Source of the DNA: Allofustis seminis DSM 15817
Lineage (GTDB): Bacteria; Bacillota; Bacilli; Lactobacillales; Carnobacteriaceae_A
Length of the DNA: 64,000 nucleotides
Direction of reading: 5' to 3'
NCBI RefSeq assembly: GCF_000374325.1
Contig: NZ_KB894082.1
Coordinates: 62,001-126,000 of the forward strand
A model generated the notes under the pieces. The model saw only the letters and a list, made by a program, of their open reading frames with translations, made no database searches and was not told the origin of the DNA. Positions 33,422 through 42,200 of this stretch are shown piece after piece (position 1 is the first letter of the stretch; the number at the start of each line of letters is the position of its first letter). A program made the position numbers and the translations under genes.

Positions 33422-34597
33422 ATGTCGGTTTGGGGAATTGTAGCAGAATATCATCCATTTCATAATGGCCATCAATACCAAATCGACTGGATTCGTCAAC
33501 AAGATCGTGAGGCTATTATTATTGCTGTTATGAGTGGTAACTTTATGCAACGCGGAATTCCTGCTCTAATGGACAAGTGGATGCGCACAGAGATGACTTT
33601 AGCTGCTGGCATCGATTTAGTAATGGAATTACCCATTCATTTTGCTATTCAAGCGGCAGATTTTTTTGCACGCGGTGGTTTGAGTGTATTGACGCAGCTA
33701 GAGATTGATCATCTTGTATTTGGGTGTGAATCTGGAATGGCAACAGATTTTCAAAATGCTGCGGAAGTATTTTTAGATCAAGAACATAAAATATTCCAAA
33801 AAGTTCGTGAAAACTCAAAATCCCAAGCGTATCCTGAAGCACTCCAAGCGGCGATTATGCAAAGTGAATTACCTATCACGCTCGATCTGACAACATCGAA
33901 TAACCGACTTGGGTTTTCTTATGCAAAAGAAATTGTCAGCAACCATTTGGACGTGAAAATGCATCCACTGGAAAGAATAGGAACTTCACATTTTGATCAG
34001 CGCCTAATTGAAGGCAAACAATATGCAAGTGGCACCGCTATTCGCCAAGCGCTTCTCAAAAAAGAAGATATTCATGCATTTGTTCCAAAATCAACATTCC
34101 AAATAATAGCACAGGCGAATGCAAATCTCATAACATGGAAAGATTTCTGGCCTTATTTAAAATATCAACTCATTGTATCATCGATTGACTCATTGCAAAT
34201 GATTTATCAAATGAATAATGGTTTAGAATATTTATTAAAAGATGCAGCACGAAAAGCTGATACATATGCGCAATTTTTGGAATATATCAAAACAAAAGCA
34301 TATACACAAGCCCGACTGGAGCGCTTAGCACTTTATGGGTTGCTACGGTGGAATGGTCCTGACATGATATCGCGACTTAATGAAAAAGCGAACCTTAGAG
34401 TGCTTGGGTTTTCTGAATTGGGAAGATCATATTTAAAACTGTTGCGCCGCAAAGGTATACGTCCTGACACAATTATTGGAAAAGTTGAGAGCAATACATA
34501 TGCACTAGACATTCAAGCGGGTGAAATTTATCGTCTAGCGAAACCTACTGCAGTAAAAATACAAGATTATACAAGAAATCCTGTCCAAAGGCGTTGA
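33422..34597 (+). CDS. tmcAL: tRNA(Met) cytidine acetate ligase
   Basis: TmcAL (YlbM) makes N4-acetylcytidine at the wobble base of elongator tRNA-Met, using acetate and ATP. The 391-residue product starts MSVWGIVAEYHPFHNGHQYQ, with the HxGH nucleotidyltransferase motif at His14-His17, and has SGNFMQRG and ERIGTSHF downstream. The ribosome binding site is AGGGAAGAG, close to the ATG. The promoter of the next operon overlaps its last codons. Confidence 0.94.
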   Translation: MSVWGIVAEYHPFHNGHQYQIDWIRQQDREAIIIAVMSGNFMQRGIPALMDKWMRTEMTLAAGIDLVMELPIHFAIQAADFFARGGLSVLTQLEIDHLVFGCESGMATDFQNAAEVFLDQEHKIFQKVRENSKSQAYPEALQAAIMQSELPITLDLTTSNNRLGFSYAKEIVSNHLDVKMHPLERIGTSHFDQRLIEGKQYASGTAIRQALLKKEDIHAFVPKSTFQIIAQANANLITWKDFWPYLKYQLIVSSIDSLQMIYQMNNGLEYLLKDAARKADTYAQFLEYIKTKAYTQARLERLALYGLLRWNGPDMISRLNEKANLRVLGFSELGRSYLKLLRRKGIRPDTIIGKVESNTYALDIQAGEIYRLAKPTAVKIQDYTRNPVQRR

Positions 34598-34622
34598 CTA
34601 TCTTTAGCGGCAGTTGTATAAT
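34594..34622 (+). promoter_or_regulatory. Promoter of yceD-rpmF
   Basis: TTGACT (34594-34599), a 17-nt spacer and a perfect TATAAT (34617-34622) make a near-consensus promoter. The -35 element overlaps the tmcAL stop codon. Confidence 0.88.
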
Positions 34623-34675
34623 TATTGATGTTGCCTAGTGCTTCAAACGTTATGTGAAAGGCAAAAGGTGATACT

Positions 34676-35251
34676 TTGAAATTAAAATGGGCATTAACAG
34701 AACTAAGAAAACAGCCAAATGAACCATTCATTATTTCTGGAGAAGCGGACCTGAAAAAAGATCTAATGAAACGGAACAAAGACATTATAGATGTCAGCCC
34801 GATTAAGATTTCGGGAAGTATCGTTCCTGAAAATATGGATCAATTTTTAGTAACAGCCACTTTGCAATTGACACTTGTTCTACCATCCACTCGTTCGCTA
34901 ACACCGACACGTGTGCCATTAGAACTTCCTTTTACCGAACTTTATATTTCTCCGGACAGACCGGCGGAAGAAGCGGAACAAGATTTAGTTTTTCATCTCG
35001 AAAAACATTCCATTGATTTGCAAAAACCAATTGAAGATACAATCTTAACCGCATTACCGTTAAAAGTTCTAACTGAAGAGGAACGAAAAAGTGAAGATTT
35101 GCCATCGGGAAATGATTGGAAAATGTTGTCTGAAGAAGATTACCAACAAAAAAGACATGAACCTGTTTTAAGTGAGCGGGGGAGTGCATCGCCATTTGCA
35201 GTTTTGAAAGATTTATTTCCTGAAACGGATGAAGAGAGTTCCAAAAATTAA
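34676..35251 (+). CDS. yceD: DUF177 protein YceD (YlbN)
   Basis: A 191-residue protein with a TTG start behind AAAGGTG. DUF177 proteins are linked with 23S rRNA processing or accumulation and are almost always encoded just before rpmF, as here. Visible features are the N-terminal strand-helix start MKLKWALTELRKQPNEPFII, the middle VTATLQLTLVLPSTRS, and an acidic C-terminal half. The usual late cysteine-poor pattern is kept. Confidence 0.9.
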   Translation: MKLKWALTELRKQPNEPFIISGEADLKKDLMKRNKDIIDVSPIKISGSIVPENMDQFLVTATLQLTLVLPSTRSLTPTRVPLELPFTELYISPDRPAEEAEQDLVFHLEKHSIDLQKPIEDTILTALPLKVLTEEERKSEDLPSGNDWKMLSEEDYQQKRHEPVLSERGSASPFAVLKDLFPETDEESSKN

Positions 35252-35289
35252 ATGGCTTTAAGCGAAAAACTTAAAGGAGGTGTTTGGTC

Positions 35290-35460
35290 ATGGCAGTACC
35301 AAAAAGAAGAACGTCTAAAACAAGAAAACTAAAACGTCGTACACATCAAAAATTAACGCTACCTAATTTATCAGAATGTCCAAACTGTGGAGAATTAAGA
35401 AGAAGCCACCATGTATGCCCAGCATGTGGTTATTATCGTGATGAACAAGTAGTTGAATAA
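35290..35460 (+). CDS. rpmF: 50S ribosomal protein L32
   Basis: A 56-residue protein: [20 protein letters not shown] at the start, then a zinc ribbon with CPNC (Cys30, Cys33) and CPAC (Cys43, Cys46). The four cysteines are intact, so this is the zinc-binding form. An AAAGGAGGTG site lies 10 nt before the ATG. It follows yceD by 38 nt. Confidence 0.97.
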   Translation: MAVPKRRTSKTRKLKRRTHQKLTLPNLSECPNCGELRRSHHVCPACGYYRDEQVVE

Positions 35461-35467
35461 TAATCCG

Positions 35468-35496
35468 AAAACGTCTTTCCTTAAAAGGCGTTTTTT
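35468..35496 (+). terminator. Terminator of yceD-rpmF
   Basis: AACGTCTTT pairs with AAAGGCGTT (one G-T pair) around a short loop, followed by TTTTTTC. Confidence 0.75.
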
Positions 35497-35545
35497 CTAT
35501 AGCTATTTTATGCTATAGTAAGGACTAAATGGAGGAGGTCGTGAA

Positions 35546-35917
35546 GTGTCTGGACTTGTTGATCTTATTGTAGCTATTATTTTTTATTTATTTCCTTTTA
35601 TCATTCTTTTTAACTTCAAAAAAGTTGATCTTATTTTAACTAAGTTAGTGAAGAGTTTGCGGACACCAGATGTACTTGTGCCCTATTTGGTGGTGTCTGT
35701 GATTGGAATGGACGCTTTGCTATTTACTTTTCCATATACATTGTATTTGGTTATTCTCGTTTGTATTTTAGGGATTATGTTAGCAAGTTATTTATATTTT
35801 ATGACAGGTGAGATTTATTTTTGGAAGATATTCCGCGTATGGTGGCGTTTGATTTTTATCATTGCCATCTTTGGGCATAGTATTTTAGGAATTTATTTCT
35901 TGTATTGCATGTGGTAA
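35546..35917 (+). CDS. DUF3397 integral membrane protein
   Basis: A 123-residue protein with four predicted membrane segments (about 3-22, 45-63, 65-87 and 98-120) and few soluble parts. DUF3397 proteins of unknown function are commonly encoded between rpmF and mraZ in Lactobacillales, which fits this position. The GTG start at 35546 follows GGAGGAGG. A TATGCTATAGT stretch just upstream may hold its -10 element. Confidence 0.8.
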   Translation: MSGLVDLIVAIIFYLFPFIILFNFKKVDLILTKLVKSLRTPDVLVPYLVVSVIGMDALLFTFPYTLYLVILVCILGIMLASYLYFMTGEIYFWKIFRVWWRLIFIIAIFGHSILGIYFLYCMW

Positions 35918-35936
35918 TTTAAGATGAGTGGGTTAT

Positions 35937-35968
35937 GAAAAGCCTTTTCGAGAGAAAAGGCTTTTTTA
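35937..35968 (+). terminator. Terminator of the DUF3397 gene
   Basis: AAAAGCCTTTTC pairs with GAAAAGGCTTTT around GAGA, followed by T. Confidence 0.88.
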
Positions 35969-36096
35969 GTGCGGACATTTTCGGATAATTTTAGAGAAAA
36001 ATTCTAATGGCCTACAATATATTTATAATAATTTACAAAAAGTAGATATAATTTAACAAACAGACAATGAATATGCTTCTAATCAATTTTTCAATA

Positions 36097-36105
36097 TGGT
36101 ATAAT
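36097..36105 (+). promoter_or_regulatory. Candidate promoter of the surface-protein gene
   Basis: TGGTATAAT is a perfect extended -10 element, about 100 nt before the surface-protein start, within a very AT-rich 240-nt stretch. No good -35 is seen. The long AT-rich leader is unlike the other promoters in the window. Confidence 0.5.
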
Positions 36106-36206
36106 GCAATTTACAATATATATGGAATTATAGAGTAAATAATCAATTATAAAATATTAAAATTTAATTAAGGCAATAATGTTAAATACAGAACGAGGAG
36201 ATTATA

Positions 36207-39200
36207 ATGCAAGCAAAATTAAAGAAAGCAGTTACATCATTAATGGCAGCCACTATGATTTTAACTGGTCCAACGACAGGTGTTGTCAGTGCTTTTCGCT
36301 ATCACGATATTTCAAGCGAAAAAAGTAGTTATATTAATGCTACACCTGTAGAAACTCCTGCGAAATTTGATAAGGATCCAACGAGTAAGGAAGAAGCGAA
36401 TGATCAGCTTAAAGATCCTGATTATCCTGCTACCTATACAGTGGAGAATAATTTCAAGGTGCAGCGTGGCGACCGTCGCGAAACGAACTATCAGCCTTAT
36501 ATCGCAACGGTGGGTGATGAGAATTTCATGACTCAGGAAGAAAAAGATAAGATAAATCATATCGAACCCCTTCCAGAGATGGATGGTTATTCTCGTCCGA
36601 TTCAAGATATCCATATTACATATGATTTCGTTAAGAATAATGCACAACAAAAAGGAGAACTCAAAGAAACAACACCTAAGGATGCTATCTTTGATCACTC
36701 TTTATGGACGAACCTTGACTTTGTATATAGTTCGGTTGAAATGCCGATAAAAGTTAAGCACGTCTTTCAAGAGCTTTATAACAATGAGAAATATGGACCA
36801 TTGCCAGGTCAGAATGACCCTATTGTGGAAAATCAAAAAGGACGTATTGGTCACGATCTTGTGATAACATCTCTTGACAAAGATGAGCGTGTCGGTTTTG
36901 AACCAGAAGAGAACCAAATTGTCGTCCGTATTTCAGAAAATACGCGAGATTTTGAAGTGGAATATCGTTATAATCGCTCAAAATTCGTTGTTAATTATGA
37001 TACGAGTGGCGGAACAGATATTCCAGCGCAAGTCCTTTACTATGGACATACCATTCCAAAGGCATCAGAACCTCAAAAAATTGGCGCTATTTTTAAAGGT
37101 TGGCAAGCTTCTCACGATATTCACTATAAAGAAGGCGCACAGAAGAAAGTTATTAAAGCTGGAACTCTAATTCCTGGCAAAAATTCGGAATTTTTTGAAG
37201 GAATGCCAGCTCACGATCTGACATTTACCGCAGTATGGGAAGAAGAACTAACGGCGGATTATACAGTTTTATATTATACGGAAAAAGCAGACCACGATTT
37301 TGGAGAAGAAGTTCCAGAAAATCTAAGGGATAAATATGACTATGTAGGCGCTCGTGTTATGACAAATCAAGAGGTTGGAACATCTCCAAATCTTGAAGAA
37401 ATGTTGCCTGAAGGTGTAACTTTCCCAGACTTAGAGGGAAAACCTGCTAATATTACAAGCAATAAAGAAGAGCTAGGTAAATATTTTGTATATAACAAAG
37501 ATCTAACTGATAAGGAAAATTCTATCAATACTGACGGTGGATTAGTTCAAAAAACTATAGACGCAACTGGCAATACAATTTATAAAGTTTTTTACAATAG
37601 AACAGTCTATAAATTATATTTTGAAAAAAATAATGTAAAAAGCAGAGATTCTTACAATCCTGTAATCATCGACCACAAGAACAAAAAGTTATTTTATCCA
37701 ACGGGAGATCACAGCTCATATACACCAAATGAAGAAGATGGAACAATAGGCTATGAAATGGTAAATGATATTTATTCTTTCAGTGCTCGCTTTGGACAGT
37801 CCCTAAGAGGTCTATGGCCAACAGATGCCTATATTCGTGGAAATCCCAAAGATAGGACGGGAAACCAAGGTTGGATTCTTAATACACACCTAGCGAGTGG
37901 TCAAGTGCTCATCTTTTATAGAGATACCCCACCCTACAGGCTCACTGCAAATGAATTTATAGATATTGAATATACAAAAAAATCCACAAGCAAGGGATAT
38001 AAAGATAATTACTATGGTGATAAGGACTTAGTCTTTGGAATCGCCCTTTCTGGTAAAAATAATATAAGACCTATCCATGTAGATTTTCAACTGGAAACTT
38101 TTAATGATGGAGAGTATAAATATACTCCAAGTTTATATTATTGGAAATGGGATACAGCATTTTCTGGTTTTAGATTTGCGGCACCCGAGCTTAAAGGCTT
38201 TAAAACACCGGAGAGACAGGCTGCGACAAGGTTGGAGTATATGAAATTCCTAAGATTAATGGGGATAAATAATGTAAGAAAAGCTACACCTGAGCAGTTA
38301 AAAGAGTCTGTTAAAAATGCCCTAGATGAATTAAATGAAGGTAGACCTGAGGATGAAAAAGTTCCTTATCAGATCCCGCCAGTTGTATTTAATAATATTA
38401 TAATGATCACAAACAATTGCAATGCACGTCTTGATTTTAAATATAAGAGAAATTCTTATAAATTAAATCTAAATTCAAATCCAACTGTAGAGCAAGAGGA
38501 TTCATATTTTGAAGGAAAGACTTTTGCAGATGGGTCAAGCATGAACCAAGATGTGAAATATGACTATCCAATAGCAGACCTCAAACTTCCACTTCTAACA
38601 GAAGCTGATAAGCCAGACGTTTATAATGGAAAAGGAATGAGTTATAAATTCTTGGGCTGGGCAACTGACCCTAAGGGTGTCAACATGATTCAAAAGGTAG
38701 TAAGAGAAGAGGACGGCAGTGAGAAACTTGTAAAGGATAAAAATGCAACAAAAATGCCTAACTACAACATTGCTCTCTATGGCATTTGGGGAGAGGAAGA
38801 ACATGTTTGGACAATCTCCTTTGATCCAAATGGCGGAACTTTAGGAGCACTAAAACCTGAACAGTTGGCTACGCATAAAAAAGGCGAAAAAATTCAGACT
38901 ACTATTGGTGAAAAAGAATATATTTTACCAGAAGTCACCATAGCAGGTGATAATGAAAAGGCTGTTCAAAAAGTAAATATTAATCATCGTCTGACAATAA
39001 AAGAACCTGTGTGGTCACCTAAACGTCAAGGTTATGATTTCTTAGGTTGGGAAGTCGTTCGCAAAAAAGCTGATGGTTCAGTCAATACAACCTATAAGGA
39101 CACTTATGGCGTTCCTGAGTTATATGCTTTTCAAAATGAAGTCGTCCAAGATGCTTACTTAAAAGCGATATGGGTTCCTAATAATCTGATTAGCATACCC

Positions 39201-42200
39201 GTTGTTCATCATTTTTATGATTCAACAGGTAAGGAATTATTAAGAAAACAAACAGAATATCTTACATTGAAACGTGTTGGGTCATATGTTTCAGCTGTAG
39301 CTACAAAGCAAGGAACGGATTACCTTGTAATGAAACATGATGATGAACGAAATGAATTGGAAGGAAATGCTGACTACGAAGAAATATTAAGAAAATCCGG
39401 ACGAAAAAATGCTTACTTCCAAACAATGAAAATTGCCAATCCTTATTTGGCAAATGGCGAAAAGAATCCAGATGCATTCAATGAGTTCCATTTCTACTAC
39501 CGAAAATTCAGAACGCGAAAATATAAAATTAATTATTTCGATGAACGCATTAAGGATAAGGAACTAACTGAAGACAATAAAAAAGCATACCGCATTATCA
39601 ATAAAGAAGGCGGCCCAGAAATTGTCGAAAATGGAAATCGTCATTATGATTCCAGAAACTATAGAAAGATTCCAGGATGGAAATTAACGTCTGCACCTCA
39701 ACAGCAACTTTTCTTTGATTTAGATGCGGAAGGTAATTTCTTAGGAATTAATGGTGCTCGTGGTGATGGCTCCGATGAGATTTCTTTCTATTATAAAGAT
39801 ATTCGAGTTATCGAAAGAGAAAGTTCAAGCTCCGTTATTCCTGATGGTTATCATCGAGTAGTCTTCAAGATCGACCCAAATCGAAAAGGCGGAACTTTTG
39901 CTCGAAAAGCGGACGGAAGCGTGAAAACTGAAGTCGTTTATGATGTCATTGATGGTCTATATTCTGACCATATCCCAATTCCACAAGAGCTAAAAGAAGA
40001 GGACTCAGAGGAAGAAGATAAGTTTTATATTAAGCCAGACCCTGGTAAGGCATTCGTCTATTGGGATGAGTCAAAATTATTTAATCGCCGAACAGTTATT
40101 GATCGTAATTATAAATTTACAGCTTTCTTTGACTGGTCAGGACTACATATTGATCCATTAGTTCGTACGGAATCCTTGAAAGATGTCAATGATTTTATGC
40201 CATCCATGGATGATTTGAAAGGGGCACTTTCTTGGGTGAAAAATGGCGTCAAAGGTCCATTGCCAGCAGGAATTAATGTCACCATTAATGAAACAGAAGA
40301 AGAAATCTATCAAAAGGTAAAAGAATTAGGAAATTCTGACTCTAATGAAGATTTTAGAACAGTAAAAATCGCTGCTACTGTGGATTATGGTAGCGGATCG
40401 GTACAAGATATTGAGATTCCGATCAGAATTTACAAAAACATCTACGAAGCATTGACGACTGGCGAAAAACCGAAATACTTAGCCGATGCGGAAAAAGGTG
40501 ATCTTAAAGATGTTACGGGCGATTATATAAAAGTTATTGTCAACCCGACAGACAAGGTAAGCAACAAAGATACCAAAGTCTACTATGTCAACAAGCATGC
40601 GAAAGTTGAGATTCCAGAAATAGTTATCGCCGATGCGGAAAAAGGAAAAATTGGCTTTATTTCTTGGACATCTGACAATGATGCGGTCAATACAGACGGT
40701 GTCTACCTCTTTAAAGATGACCAAGATAAGGTGAAGAGATATAAATTCACAAAAGAAACAGTAATCCAACCAATGTTCGCTGAAGATGTTGTTGAGCAAC
40801 CTGGAAAAGATAAACCACAAGTTCCTAAAAACTATGTAAAAGTTATCGTTAACACAACGGACAAAGCAACGGATGATACGAGATTTGAAAAAATCTTCTG
40901 GGTAAATCCAACGAAAAAAGTTGAAATTCCAGGCATTGTAAATCCTACAGGAAAATCAGATCAACAGGTTGAACTTGAAGATGGCAATGGTGTATCAATT
41001 GGCAACCAAAAAGTAGACTATATTTTCAATGAGTGGAAAAAGGTTCAAGTAGGGGAAGATGATGATCATTTGCAAGCGGTTGATCCTGCCGAAACAATTG
41101 ACTTTAAAGATCATCAATTCGCTGATAAAGTAACTGTCATTGAAGCCATCTATAAAAAATCAATCAAAGCTGCGAAAATGATTGAGCTACAAGTGACACC
41201 GCTGAAAATTGCGGAATCATTGAAGTCTAAAGTTGGTACAGATTACATTAATAAGTTCATTCCTACTGAAGATGATTTAAGAGCATTCCTCCAATATAAA
41301 GATGAAAATGGGACGTTCACTGCTTTGCCAAGCGATGCTGAGATCGTCATCAAAAATGATCCTTATGAAGCACTTAAAGAAAATGGCAAAGAGGATAATG
41401 AAGAATTCAGTAGAGATATTCTTCTGAAAGTTGAAGTAACTTTTGCAAGTGGCGCTTATAAAGGTCAGAAGACGCATATTAATGTGCCAGTCAAGTTGTA
41501 TAAGAACATTTATGAGGCATTGAATATTAATTTCGACAGACCAGCCGACATGCCAGATACTTTAGATGTTCCAGAACTTGAAAATGGTTATGTGAAAGTT
41601 ACTATTGACCCGACAGATAAAGTTGCGGGACATCATAAGAAAGTATTTTATGTCAATCCGAAAGCGAAAGTAAGAATTAAAAACTTTGACTTTACTGATG
41701 AAGAAAAAGAAGCATCAGGCTTCTTATACTGGACATCTGATAATCAGGATCAATTAAATGAATCTGGCGATCAGGATGGACATTTCCAATTTGAAGATGA
41801 TGCTTGGACTACGGCTCATGGGCTTCCACTCCGTCAGAATTTTGCAAAAGATACAGTCATTTATCCTGTCTTTGCAGATGAGGTGGTTGAACAACCTGGA
41901 AAAGATAAGCCACAAGTTCCAAAAAATTATGTAAAAGTTATCGTAAGACCTACCACTAAAGCAAAAGTTAGTGATGAAAGAATTTTCTGGGTTAAACCGA
42001 ATACGGAAGTTATGATTCCAGTGGACACGCCAGAAGCTATCGAAGATTGGACCTATGAACAATGGACGATCGGCGAACCGAGAGAAAATAGAAGAAGTAT
42101 CGATTTAACACGTAAGAATATCTTCACACAAAATGAAACGATCATTACTGCACGATATTCTTATAAACCTAAAGAAATTCAAGATTCAGTTCTAGACTAT

